From NCBI GenBank assembly GCA_040218145.1, contig JAVJQK010000065.1, forward strand, positions 1-64,000: a stretch of 64,000 nucleotides of DNA, written 5' to 3'. Position 1 is the stretch's first letter; every line of letters begins with the position of its first letter. This DNA is from Sandaracinaceae bacterium (GTDB lineage: Bacteria; Myxococcota_A; Polyangia; Polyangiales; Sandaracinaceae). The notes under the pieces are model-generated. The model ran no database searches and was not told the DNA's origin. It saw nothing but the letters and a program-made list of their open reading frames with translations. Of the stretch, positions 44,341 through 52,286 are shown piece by piece. Both the position numbers and the translations under genes were made by a program.

Positions 44341-44381
44341 AACGAAGGCGGTCCGCATCAGCGGGCCGCCTTCGTTCTTTC
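44341..44381 (+). terminator. Intrinsic terminator after fliC1
   Basis: AACGAAGGCGGTCCGC (44341-44356) pairs with GCGGGCCGCCTTCGTT (44361-44376) through 16 positions with one wobble, with loop ATCA and CTTTC following. It separates the two flagellin genes into independent units. Confidence 0.85.
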
Positions 44382-44433
44382 CGTCCGTCTCGTTTTGAGA
44401 CGCCAACTATTCGAGATAGCTGAACTTTTTCTC

Positions 44434-44461
44434 TCAAGAGTGTTCCGAGTCCGACCGATTG
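44434..44461 (+). promoter_or_regulatory. Sigma28-type promoter candidate for fliC2
   Basis: TCAA (44434-44437), 16 bases, then ACCGATTG (44454-44461), 88 bp before the ATG. The surrounding 44382-44440 stretch is rich in A and T for this genome. Confidence 0.42.
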
Positions 44462-44501
44462 AATGGGTGTCGAAGGGTGGGCTGGCACCTCCCCTCCGAT
44501 G

Positions 44502-44526
44502 ACGGGTCTGGAAGACCCGTGTTTTT
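44502..44526 (+). promoter_or_regulatory. Leader hairpin with GGA loop and T-run (fliC2)
   Basis: ACGGGTCT (44502-44509), loop GGA, AGACCCGT (44513-44520), then GTTTTT. The stem resembles that in the fliC1 leader. Placed 29 bases before the ATG, the GGA loop suits CsrA-type binding, while the T-run suits attenuation. A second GGA motif is in the CGGAGGAG ribosome site. Confidence 0.42.
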
Positions 44527-44549
44527 GACAGCTCACGGAGGAGAACAAA

Positions 44550-45407
44550 ATGGCAATCACAGTCAACACGAACGTCGCGTCCATGAACGCGCAGCGGAAC
44601 CTCGGTCGCACCCAGAAGTCCTTGATGGGCAACCTGGGACGGCTCAGCACCGGTCTCCGCATCAACACCGCCGCCGACGACGCCGCCGGTCTGGCCATCA
44701 GCGAGAAGCTGAAGAGCCAGGTACGAAGCCTCTCCCAGGCGGAGCGGAACGCCAACGATGGCGTGTCCCTCCTGCAGACCGCGGAGGGCTCCATGAACGA
44801 GGCGAGCGGCATCCTGACCCGGATGCGAGAGCTCGCCGTGCAGTCGGCCAACGGCACGCTCGGGTCCACCGAGCGCGGTTTCCTGAACGACGAAGTCACC
44901 GCCCTGTCGAGCGAGCTCGACCGGATCGGTAGCGTCACGGAGTTCAACGGGACCAAGCTGCTGGAAGGCGGCTCCACGGGGACGAGCTTCTCGTTCCAGG
45001 TGGGTCTGGGCGCGACGAGCAACGACTCGATCAGCGCGACGATCAAGGGCGTGAAGGCGGCCGACCTCGGCGTCATCACGGGCGGCTCGGTGAGCTCCAT
45101 CGCCGGGATCGACATCAGCACCGCCACCGGCGCGCAGAACGCGCTGGCGGTCATCGACCAGGCGATCACCGACGTCTCGAGCCGTCGGGCCGACATCGGC
45201 TCGGTGCAGAACCGCCTCAACGTCACGATCAGCAACCTCGGCAGCGCTCGGGAGAACCTGTCCGCCGCCAACTCGCGGATCCGTGACGTGGACGTGGCCA
45301 GCGAGACCGCCGACATGACGAGGAACAACATCCTCATGCAGGCCGGCGTCTCCGTGCTCGCCCAGGCGAACCAGTCGCCTCAGGTGGCACTCGCCTTGCT
45401 GGGCTAG
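44550..45407 (+). CDS. fliC: Flagellin, copy 2
   Basis: 285 residues, the same length as copy 1 with no gaps; most of the 52 substitutions lie in the middle. The conserved D0/D1 segments NTNVASMNAQRNL, STGLRINTAADDAAGL and IRDVDVASETADMTRNNILMQAGVSVLAQAN are intact. GGAGGAG lies 9-10 bases before the ATG. The gene has its own promoter region and a strong terminator, so the two flagellins can be expressed separately. Whether both enter one filament or are used under different conditions is not visible. Confidence 0.97.
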   Translation: MAITVNTNVASMNAQRNLGRTQKSLMGNLGRLSTGLRINTAADDAAGLAISEKLKSQVRSLSQAERNANDGVSLLQTAEGSMNEASGILTRMRELAVQSANGTLGSTERGFLNDEVTALSSELDRIGSVTEFNGTKLLEGGSTGTSFSFQVGLGATSNDSISATIKGVKAADLGVITGGSVSSIAGIDISTATGAQNALAVIDQAITDVSSRRADIGSVQNRLNVTISNLGSARENLSAANSRIRDVDVASETADMTRNNILMQAGVSVLAQANQSPQVALALLG

Positions 45408-45421
45408 TCGCTCGGTGAAGC

Positions 45422-45461
45422 CCCCCCGTGGAGCCTTCGCTCCACGGGGGGTCTTTTTTTT
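45422..45461 (+). terminator. Strong intrinsic terminator after fliC2
   Basis: CCCCCCGTGGAGC (45422-45434) pairs perfectly with GCTCCACGGGGGG (45439-45451), loop CTTC, followed by TCTTTTTTTT. Classical Rho-independent structure. Confidence 0.95.
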
Positions 45462-45472
45462 GGGATTTCCGC

Positions 45473-45500
45473 TCAGGAGAACGCCTCGACCATCCGATGA
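45473..45500 (+). promoter_or_regulatory. Sigma28-type promoter candidate for fliD
   Basis: TCAG (45473-45476), 16 bases, then TCCGATGA (45493-45500), after the fliC2 terminator and 53 bp before the favoured fliD start. It overlaps an in-frame ATG at 45497, which argues against that ATG as the start. Confidence 0.35.
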
Positions 45501-45553
45501 ACCGTCAGGAAGCCGACAGCGACGTCGGCGAACCGACACCCGAAAGCTCACTC

Positions 45554-46909
45554 ATGCCTGCCATCACCTTCAGCGGACTGTCCACCGGCCTCGACACGGC
45601 CGGGATCATCTCGCAGCTCATGCAGCTCGAGCGCATGCCCGTGGACCGGCTGGAGACGAAGAAGAAGAACTACGACTCGCAGGCGAGCAAGTTCCGCAGC
45701 CTCGAGACCAAGCTCAAGTCGCTGCAGGACGCGGCCAAGAAGCTGGGCAAGCCCGAGGACGTGCTCACCACCAAGGTGAGCACCAGCGACGAGAAGGTCT
45801 TCACCGCGACCTCGAGCGGCGGCGCGGCCGTCGGCCCGACCGACATCCACGTCACCTCGCTCGCCAAGGTCGAGAAGACCTACTCGAACACCTTCGCCGA
45901 CAAGACCGCCACGGGCGCCTTCGGCACCGGGACGCTGACCCTCCAGGTCGGGTCCGGGGATCCGGTCGACATCACGGTCGACGGGACCGACACGCTCGAG
46001 AGCGTGGTCGGCAAGATCAACGGCTCCGGCGCGGACGTGACCGCGGGCCTCATGTTCGACGGCACGAACTATCGGCTGCGGGTCACCGGCAACGACACCG
46101 GCGCGGCCAACGCGATCAGCTTCACGGAGACGGGCACGAGCCTCGGCCTCGACGTGCCCGCCAACCAGGTCCAGGCGGCCGTGGACGCGGTGTTCAGCGT
46201 GGACGGCTTCGCGATGACGCGCGCCTCCAACACCTTCTCGGACGCGGTGCCCGGCGTGAGCATCACGCTGACCGGCGCCTCCCCCGACGCGACGCCGGCG
46301 ACGCTCGGCGTGCAGCGCGACACGGACGCGCTCCGGGAAAAAGCGCAGGGCTTCGTCGACGCGTACAACGAGGTCGCGAAGGGCATCAACGCCGAGTTCG
46401 CGTACACCGGCAAGGCCAAGGGCGCGGGCAGCCTCGTCGGCGACTCCGCGCTGCGCAGCGTGCAGTCTCGATTGCGGTCATTCATGGGCTCGGCGGTCCC
46501 GGGGACGAGCGGCGCCTACCGGACGCTCGCGTCCATCGGCATCCAGACCAACCAGGACGGGACCCTGAAGCTCGACGCGGCCGACTTCGACGAGGCGGTC
46601 GGCGCGGACGCGAACGCCGTCAGCACCCTGCTCGCGGGAAACCGGATCGGGGGCATCGACGGCTTCGTGAAGGGCTTCGACGACCTCATCGACGAATTCG
46701 TGGACAGCGCCGACGGCATCATCCCCAGCCGCATCGACGCGCTCGAGGGTCGCAACCGCGACATCGACAAGCAGATCGATCGTCTCGAGCTCCGCCTCGA
46801 GAAGACCGAAGAACAGCTCGTCAAGCAATACGCCAAGCTCGAAGAGCTGGTGAGCGGGCTGACCAATCAGGGGAACCAGATCATGGCCGCGCTCGTCGGC
46901 CTGGGTTGA
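45554..46909 (+). CDS. fliD: Flagellar filament cap protein FliD
   Basis: A 451-residue cap protein that helps flagellin subunits fold into the growing filament tip. The N-terminus ITFSGLSTGLDTAGIISQLMQLERMPVDRL is the FliD signature. The C-terminal coiled coil (RIDALEGRNRDIDKQIDRLELRLEKTEEQLVKQYAKLEELVSGL) is also typical. The ATG at 45554 is preferred because family members begin at MPAIT/MASIS-like sequence; ATG 45497 would add 19 atypical residues. No strong ribosome site precedes it. fliS follows 26 bp after the stop. Confidence 0.93.
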   Translation: MPAITFSGLSTGLDTAGIISQLMQLERMPVDRLETKKKNYDSQASKFRSLETKLKSLQDAAKKLGKPEDVLTTKVSTSDEKVFTATSSGGAAVGPTDIHVTSLAKVEKTYSNTFADKTATGAFGTGTLTLQVGSGDPVDITVDGTDTLESVVGKINGSGADVTAGLMFDGTNYRLRVTGNDTGAANAISFTETGTSLGLDVPANQVQAAVDAVFSVDGFAMTRASNTFSDAVPGVSITLTGASPDATPATLGVQRDTDALREKAQGFVDAYNEVAKGINAEFAYTGKAKGAGSLVGDSALRSVQSRLRSFMGSAVPGTSGAYRTLASIGIQTNQDGTLKLDAADFDEAVGADANAVSTLLAGNRIGGIDGFVKGFDDLIDEFVDSADGIIPSRIDALEGRNRDIDKQIDRLELRLEKTEEQLVKQYAKLEELVSGLTNQGNQIMAALVGLG

Positions 46910-46935
46910 GACCGAGACCGTAACCGGAGTCACAC

Positions 46936-47304
46936 ATGTCGTTCGCTGCACTTCAGTACCAAACCGCGCGCGTCGAGACGGCCTCCCCCGTCCAGCTGGT
47001 CGTGGACCTCTACCGGGGCGCGATCCGCTTCATGCGACAGGCGTCAGCCTTCCAGGAGGCGGGCGACACCGCGAACCGCGGGCGCGTCCTGGGCCGGGCG
47101 CACGCGATCGTCAGCGAGCTGCAGGCGACGCTCGACCACGACCACGCGCCGGAGCTCTGCGAGGAGCTCGACCGCCTCTACGACTTCGTGCTCTATCAGA
47201 TCACCGAGTCCAACATTCGCGCCGACGCGAGCCTGCTCCAGCCGGCCATCGAGGTGATGGGCACGCTCGAGGACGCGTGGACGCAGCTCGCGGGTCGCGG
47301 GTGA
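46936..47304 (+). CDS. fliS: Flagellin export chaperone FliS
   Basis: A 122-residue helical chaperone that binds the flagellin C-terminus in the cytoplasm and prevents early polymerisation. YQTARVETASPVQLVVDLYRGAIRFMRQA at the start and LCEELDRLYDFVLYQITESNIR in the middle are FliS hallmarks. Length is normal. Its stop overlaps the next gene's GTG (GTGA). Confidence 0.95.
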   Translation: MSFAALQYQTARVETASPVQLVVDLYRGAIRFMRQASAFQEAGDTANRGRVLGRAHAIVSELQATLDHDHAPELCEELDRLYDFVLYQITESNIRADASLLQPAIEVMGTLEDAWTQLAGRG

Positions 47305-47639
47305 GCGTCCGGGAGCTCATCGCGGCGCTCGACGCCGCCTGGGTCTCGCCCGAGGACGCGACGCTCGAAGGGCTCGCGGAGGCGGTCGCCGCGCGCGCGC
47401 CCGTGCTGGACGCGATCACCGCGCTCGATCCGGCCAGCCTCGACGAAGAAGCGCGCGACGCGCTGAAGTCGGCGCTGGAGCGGGTGCACGCGCGCGACGC
47501 GGAGGCCCTGGCTGCGCTCGAGGGAGAGCGCGATCGGGTGACGGCGGAGCGCGGCAAGATCGCGCACGCGCGCGGCATGGTCCGCGGCTACCGCAACCTC
47601 GCGCCCCACCGGGCCGGCGCGGTGCTCTCCACCGCCTGA
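47301..47639 (+). CDS. Small helical protein, probable FliT-like chaperone
   Basis: A 112-residue protein with GTG start overlapping the fliS stop by 4 bp, so translationally coupled. The sequence is helical throughout (RELIAALDAAWVS; RDALKSALERVHARDAEALAALEGERDRVTAERGKIAHARG) and ends in a basic tail, YRNLAPHR. FliT, the FliD chaperone, usually follows fliS and has this size and helical character. No sharp motif exists, so the call rests on position and length. Confidence 0.6.
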   Translation: MSVRELIAALDAAWVSPEDATLEGLAEAVAARAPVLDAITALDPASLDEEARDALKSALERVHARDAEALAALEGERDRVTAERGKIAHARGMVRGYRNLAPHRAGAVLSTA

Positions 47640-47673
47640 GCGCATCCGCGCTACCCTCCCCCGCTGGAGGCTC

Positions 47674-48312
47674 ATGCGGATTCGACTCTTCTCTCTCGCG
47701 CTCACGCTCGCGGCCTGTGGCGGCGGCGGCGGCGACGCCGACGCTGGCCTCGGCATGGACGCGGCGATCGCCGACGACGGCGGCGCGCGCGTGGACGCGC
47801 CCCCGGTCGAGCCGGACGCTGGCGGGATGGACGACGCCGGCGGAAACGAAGAGGACGCGGGCGGCGACGACGCGGGGACGCGCGACGCGGGCAGCGGCGG
47901 CGAAGCGTGCACCCCCGAGCGCGCCTGCGAGGGCGGCCTCGTCTGCGAGGGAGGCCCGAGCTGCGGCGACGCCTGGACCTGCGTCGCGACCGGCATGGCG
48001 TGCACCGACGACGCCGCGCCCTACTGCGGCTGCGACGGCGTGACGTTCACCGACTCGGGCTCCTGCCCGACCCGGCCCTTCCGCCACCGAGGCGCCTGCG
48101 ACGACGGGACGACCTGCGATCGGAGCGCGGTGTCCTGCCGCGCCGCCGAGCCGGTGTGCCCCGAAGGCGAGGTGGCGGAGGTCGATGGAGACTGCTGGAG
48201 CTTCCGCTGTGTCCCCATCGACAGCTGTCGCTGCAGCGGGCCCGATGACTGCCCGATGCGGGATTCCTACACCTGTCACATGTTCCGGATGCGCTGCGGC
48301 CCGTATCTCTGA
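47674..48312 (+). CDS. Cys-rich lipoprotein
   Basis: A 212-residue exported protein. The signal ends at LAACG (Cys15). An Asp/Gly/Ala linker (about 20-75) is followed by a Cys-rich part with about 18 cysteines. YCGCDGVTFTDSGSC resembles the Kazal-like CGCDGVTY motif frequent in myxobacterial lipoproteins. It is probably disulfide-bonded outside the cell. Function unknown. Confidence 0.75.
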   Translation: MRIRLFSLALTLAACGGGGGDADAGLGMDAAIADDGGARVDAPPVEPDAGGMDDAGGNEEDAGGDDAGTRDAGSGGEACTPERACEGGLVCEGGPSCGDAWTCVATGMACTDDAAPYCGCDGVTFTDSGSCPTRPFRHRGACDDGTTCDRSAVSCRAAEPVCPEGEVAEVDGDCWSFRCVPIDSCRCSGPDDCPMRDSYTCHMFRMRCGPYL

Positions 48313-48417
48313 GCGGCCATCACTGAGCGGCCGTAGCCGACTCCGGGGCATTTTGGCTGTCAGGGCGCGGGGATGCGCCTATCCCTCCCCTATCAGCGCA
48401 GGCTGGCGGGAGAGACA

Positions 48418-50283
48418 GTGGAGTTTCACATCGACGGGAACGCGGCCTTCACGGTCGCGGCGGCGCTCGCGGCCGGAATGCTCGGCCAGGCCGTGGCTCA
48501 GCACCTGCGTCTCCCCGGCATCGTGCTGCTGCTGTTCATCGGCTTCCTCCTCGGCCCGGATGTCGCCAACGTGGTGCAGCCGGGGGTCCTCGGCGACAGC
48601 CTCAACCAGATCGTCGGCTTCGCCGTCGCGGTGATCCTCTTCGAAGGCGGGATGAGCCTGAACCTGCGGCGGCTGCGGCGGGAGGAGCGCCCCATCCGGC
48701 AGCTCGTCACGGTCGGCGCGCTGGTGAGCCTGGCCACCGGCGCGTGCCTGGTCTGGCTGGCCAAGGGCTGGGGCTGGCAGCGCTCGCTCCTGTTCGGGAC
48801 GCTCGTCGTGGTCACCGGGCCCACCGTGGTCACCCCGCTCCTTCGCCGCATCCGGGTGAAGAAGACGGTCTCCACGATCCTCGAGGCCGAGGGCGTCTTG
48901 ATCGACGCGATCGGCGCGATCACCGCCGCGGTCGCCCTCGAGATCGTGCTGCAGCCGAGCAACGGCGCCGCCGTCCTGGCCGGGCCGAGCGTGTTCGGTC
49001 GGCTCGCCTTCGGCGCGACCTGCGGGCTGATCGGCGGCGGCGCCCTGTCGCTCATCCTGCGCTACCGCAACATCATCCCCGAGGGCCTCGAGAACCCGTT
49101 CACGCTCGCGTGGGCGATCCTCGTGTTCCAGGTGGCCAACGCCACCATCCACGAGACGGGCATCGCGGCCGTCACCGTCGCGGGGTTCGTGGTCGGCAAC
49201 ACCCGCACCCACGTCGGACGCGAGCTGCGCGAGTTCAAGGAGCAGCTGACGGTGATGCTCATCGGGCTGCTCTTCGTGCTCCTCGTCGCCGACGTGCGCC
49301 TGGCCGAGCTCCTCTCGCTCGGCTGGTCGGGCCTCTTCGTGGCGTTCGGCTGCGTGTTCCTCGTGCGCCCGCTGAGCGTGGCGGCCGGCACCTGGGGCAC
49401 GGAGATGACGGCGCGAGAGCGGGTCTTCGCCGGCTGGATCGGCCCGCGCGGCATCGTGGCCGCGGCCGTCGCCTCGCTCTTCGGCTACGAGCTCGACCGC
49501 GTGGGCCTCGAGGGCGGCGCCGAGCTGCGGGCGCTCGTCTTCCTCGTCATCGCGGTGACCGTGCTCTGGTCGGCGCTGACCGGCCCGCTCGCGGCGCGCC
49601 TGCTCGGTCTGAAGCGCGGCTCGAACGACGGGTGGGCGATCGTCGGGGGCAACGCGCTCGCCCGGACCGTCGGTCGCCTGCTCGTGGACGACGACCAGAG
49701 CGTGGTGCTCATCGATCACGACGCCTCGAACGTGCGCGCCATCGAAGACGCGGAGCTGCGCGCCATCCACAAGAACGCCCTCGAGAAGCCGGCGATGGAG
49801 CTCGCGCAGCTCGACACGCGGGTGGGCGCGATGGCGATCACGGGCAACGAGGAGGTCAACTACCTCGTCGCGCAGAGGGGCCGACACCGGAGCACGGAGC
49901 TGCGCTTCCCGGTCGCGATCACCAGCTGGACGCGCGGGATCACGCCCGCCATGGTCGAGGAGCTCGGCGGCGAGATCCTCTTCGGCGCGCGGGCGGAGGT
50001 CGACGCGTGGGCCGAGAAGATCGAGCGCGGCTACGCCTCGGTGAGCTGGTTCGAGCTGCGCGGGCGCACGAATGGGACCGTCCTGACCGGCGCGACCACG
50101 CGCCCCGGCTACCTCCCGCTCGTGCACCGGAGGGGCAACGACGCGAGCCCGGTGACGTCGGCGACATCCTTCCGTAACGGCTCGCAGGTGGCCTTCCTGA
50201 TCGACGAGCAGCACTCGGACGCGGTCACGAAGGCCCTGCGCCAGCTGGGCTGGACCCCGCTGCTGTCGATCCGAGAGCCGTGA
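48418..50283 (+). CDS. Cation:proton antiporter (CPA1/NhaP type) with TrkA-N domain
   Basis: A 621-residue inner-membrane transporter. About twelve hydrophobic segments occupy residues 1-400, including [33 protein letters not shown] (core helix of CPA antiporters), [18 protein letters not shown] and [21 protein letters not shown] (GPRG motif). Residues about 420-540 form a Rossmann domain ([39 protein letters not shown]) as in TrkA-N, which suggests nucleotide control. The GTG at 48418 has GGGAGAG before it; ATG 48373 is the longer alternative. It probably exchanges Na+ or K+ for protons. Confidence 0.88.
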   Translation: MEFHIDGNAAFTVAAALAAGMLGQAVAQHLRLPGIVLLLFIGFLLGPDVANVVQPGVLGDSLNQIVGFAVAVILFEGGMSLNLRRLRREERPIRQLVTVGALVSLATGACLVWLAKGWGWQRSLLFGTLVVVTGPTVVTPLLRRIRVKKTVSTILEAEGVLIDAIGAITAAVALEIVLQPSNGAAVLAGPSVFGRLAFGATCGLIGGGALSLILRYRNIIPEGLENPFTLAWAILVFQVANATIHETGIAAVTVAGFVVGNTRTHVGRELREFKEQLTVMLIGLLFVLLVADVRLAELLSLGWSGLFVAFGCVFLVRPLSVAAGTWGTEMTARERVFAGWIGPRGIVAAAVASLFGYELDRVGLEGGAELRALVFLVIAVTVLWSALTGPLAARLLGLKRGSNDGWAIVGGNALARTVGRLLVDDDQSVVLIDHDASNVRAIEDAELRAIHKNALEKPAMELAQLDTRVGAMAITGNEEVNYLVAQRGRHRSTELRFPVAITSWTRGITPAMVEELGGEILFGARAEVDAWAEKIERGYASVSWFELRGRTNGTVLTGATTRPGYLPLVHRRGNDASPVTSATSFRNGSQVAFLIDEQHSDAVTKALRQLGWTPLLSIREP

Positions 50284-50356
50284 CCGCGCCTCGCCCCGCC
50301 CGCTCGACTCCCGCGGCCCCCGTGGTACATCGGCAGATCTCGACGGGAGCGAGGAC

Positions 50357-51082
50357 ATGGGACGCATTTTCGAGACCCGCAAAGCCACGATGTTCGCCCG
50401 CTGGGACAAGATGGCGAAGGCCTTCACCCGGGTGGGCCGCGAGATCGCCGTGGCGGTCAAGCAGAGCGGCCCGGACCCGGCCGCCAACCCGGCGCTCCGC
50501 CGCGCGATCCAGAACGCGCGCGCGGTCAACATGCCGAAGGACAAGATCGAGAACGCGATCAAGCGCGCCCTCGGCAAGGACAGCGCCGACTACCAGGAGG
50601 CGATCTACGAGGGCTACGCGCCTCACGGCGTGGCCGTCATCGCGGTCGCCGCGACCGACAACCCCACGCGCACCATCGCGAACGTCCGCGTGTGCTTCAA
50701 CAAGGCCGGCGGCTCCATCGGCAACAGCGGCAGCGTGTCGTTCGGCTTCGATCGCATGGGCGTCTTCCGCCTGAACCCCGAGGACGTCTCGGACCGCGAG
50801 GAGCTCGAGCTCGACCTGATCGATCACGGCCTCGAGGACATGGGCGAGGGCACGGGCGAGAAGGGCGAGAAGCAGCTCATCGTGCGCTGCGCGCTCGGCG
50901 ACTTCGGGCGGCTGCAGAGCGCGCTCGAGGAGCGGAACATCGAGCCCGTGTCCACCGCGAGCGAGTTCGTGCCGCAGACCACCGTCGAGCTGGACGACGC
51001 GCAGGCCGAGGAGGCGCTCAAGCTGGTCGATCTCCTCGAGCAGGACGACGACGTCCAGCAGGTCTTCCACAACCTCGCCTGA
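50357..51082 (+). CDS. YebC/PmpR family protein
   Basis: A 241-residue soluble protein of the YebC family. [30 protein letters not shown] is the N-terminus of one YebC subgroup, [32 protein letters not shown] follows, and the second lobe has [20 protein letters not shown] and [20 protein letters not shown]. YebC members act as transcription regulators or, as shown for some, relieve ribosome stalling at prolines. The last 65 bp overlap the 3' end of the convergent hydroxylase gene. Confidence 0.93.
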   Translation: MGRIFETRKATMFARWDKMAKAFTRVGREIAVAVKQSGPDPAANPALRRAIQNARAVNMPKDKIENAIKRALGKDSADYQEAIYEGYAPHGVAVIAVAATDNPTRTIANVRVCFNKAGGSIGNSGSVSFGFDRMGVFRLNPEDVSDREELELDLIDHGLEDMGEGTGEKGEKQLIVRCALGDFGRLQSALEERNIEPVSTASEFVPQTTVELDDAQAEEALKLVDLLEQDDDVQQVFHNLA

Positions 51083-51806
51083 GCGGCGTGAGCAGCAGCG
51101 CGACGAAGCCCTCGGGCTCCGGGCCGGGGAGGCCGAAGTCTCCCGCCGGCGCGTCCGACGCCGTGCCGAACACGCGGTCGATCCACGGGAAGAGCGACGC
51201 GTAGTTCGCCAGCGCCGCCTCGCGATCGTGGTGCCGGTGGTGAAAGGCCGGCGTGGCCACGAGCCACGCGAGCCAGCCCGGCGTGCGGAGGTTCGCGTGC
51301 ACGAAGAGGGTGTGCGTCTGCATCGCCACCACGACCGCGGCGTGCTCGGCCAGCGGCAGCCCGAGGAGCGCGAGCGGCGCGTTCTGCGCGAGCGTCATGA
51401 GCGCGATCTCGAGCGGGTGCTGCCGGAAGCCGGCCAGCCAGTCCATGTGCGTCGCGCTGTGGTGCACGTCGTGGAGCCGCCGGAGCGGCGCGAAGGCGTG
51501 CGCGGCGCGGTGATACGCATAACCCGCCAGCTCGAACGCGAGGAGCCCGAGCGGGAGCGAGACCCACGTGGGGGCGTCCGCGAGCGGCGCGTCGGGAGAC
51601 GCGAGGGCGGCCAGGATCCCCCCCGCAGAGAGCGCGACGAGCGCGTGGGCCATCACCACCCCGACGGTCGCGAAGCCGAGATCCGTCCGGAGGCTGCGGC
51701 GGGTCCGGCCGGCGCGGCGCGCGGGAAAGAGCCGCTCGAGCGGGGCGAGGAGCAGCCCGGAGAGCGCCGCATACACCAGCGGCCGCAGCACGAGGTCCAG
51801 GCTCAT
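51018..51806 (-). CDS. Fatty acid hydroxylase/sterol desaturase family protein
   Basis: A 262-residue membrane enzyme with a di-iron centre. Four to five hydrophobic segments are visible. Histidine boxes: YHRAAH (HX3H), HDVHHS and HHRHHD, the usual three boxes of the family. It probably oxidises a lipid tail using O2. The ATG overlaps the upstream gene's stop (TGATG). The 3' end overlaps yebC by 65 bp on the other strand. Confidence 0.87.
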   Translation of the reverse strand: MSLDLVLRPLVYAALSGLLLAPLERLFPARRAGRTRRSLRTDLGFATVGVVMAHALVALSAGGILAALASPDAPLADAPTWVSLPLGLLAFELAGYAYHRAAHAFAPLRRLHDVHHSATHMDWLAGFRQHPLEIALMTLAQNAPLALLGLPLAEHAAVVVAMQTHTLFVHANLRTPGWLAWLVATPAFHHRHHDREAALANYASLFPWIDRVFGTASDAPAGDFGLPGPEPEGFVALLLTPLRRGCGRPAGRRRPARGDRPA

Positions 51807-52231
51807 CAGTAGCCCAGGACGACCCGGACCTCGAGCGGCTCGCTCCGCGCCGTCAGCTCGGTGCCCGCGAGGACCTCGGTGCCCGGCGCCGGCGTGATCG
51901 AGCCCGCCTCGACCCGATGGCGCCGCCAGGTGCGCCGGGTGAGCGGCCGCCCGGGGCGATGGTCGACGCGCAGCGACAGCCCGAGCTGCCGCGCCTGCGC
52001 CACCGCTCGGTCGACCCGCACCTGATCGAGGCTCGGCACGCGCACCAGATCCACCTCGTCCGCCTGGATGAGCGCGTCGTCGAAGGCCCGCGGCGGGGTC
52101 ACGAGCGCCTCGACCCGCGGCGGCGCGGGCGCGTCCTCCGCGAAGAGCTCCCGGTCCATGCCGAAGGCGGTCGTCGCCACCAGCCCCAGCGCCCCCACCC
52201 CGCTCAGCGCCCACAGAAGTGCTCGTCGCAT
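51806..52231 (-). CDS. Single-pass exported protein with PASTA-like domain
   Basis: A 141-residue product. The N-terminus has one hydrophobic segment (LLWALSGVGALGLVATTAFG) as signal or anchor. Residues about 60-140 resemble a PASTA domain: VRVPSLDQVRVDRAVAQARQLGLSLRVDHR...ITPAPGTEVLAGTELTA (P-x-L/V, GLxLxV, Q/TP-x-PGT). PASTA domains bind peptidoglycan muropeptides or beta-lactams. Stop and start overlap with the hydroxylase gene. It is divergent from the FG-GAP lipoprotein gene. Confidence 0.65.
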   Translation of the reverse strand: MRRALLWALSGVGALGLVATTAFGMDRELFAEDAPAPPRVEALVTPPRAFDDALIQADEVDLVRVPSLDQVRVDRAVAQARQLGLSLRVDHRPGRPLTRRTWRRHRVEAGSITPAPGTEVLAGTELTARSEPLEVRVVLGY

Positions 52232-52286
52232 GGGAGCGCTGACAGCTCGCGCGCGGGAAAGTTTTCCGAGGCGCTATCATCGCCCC

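Noticed and set aside
45428-45553. Longer fliD starting at 45428 or 45497
   Set aside because: 45428 lies in the fliC2 terminator and 45497 in a promoter-like box. Added residues do not resemble FliD.
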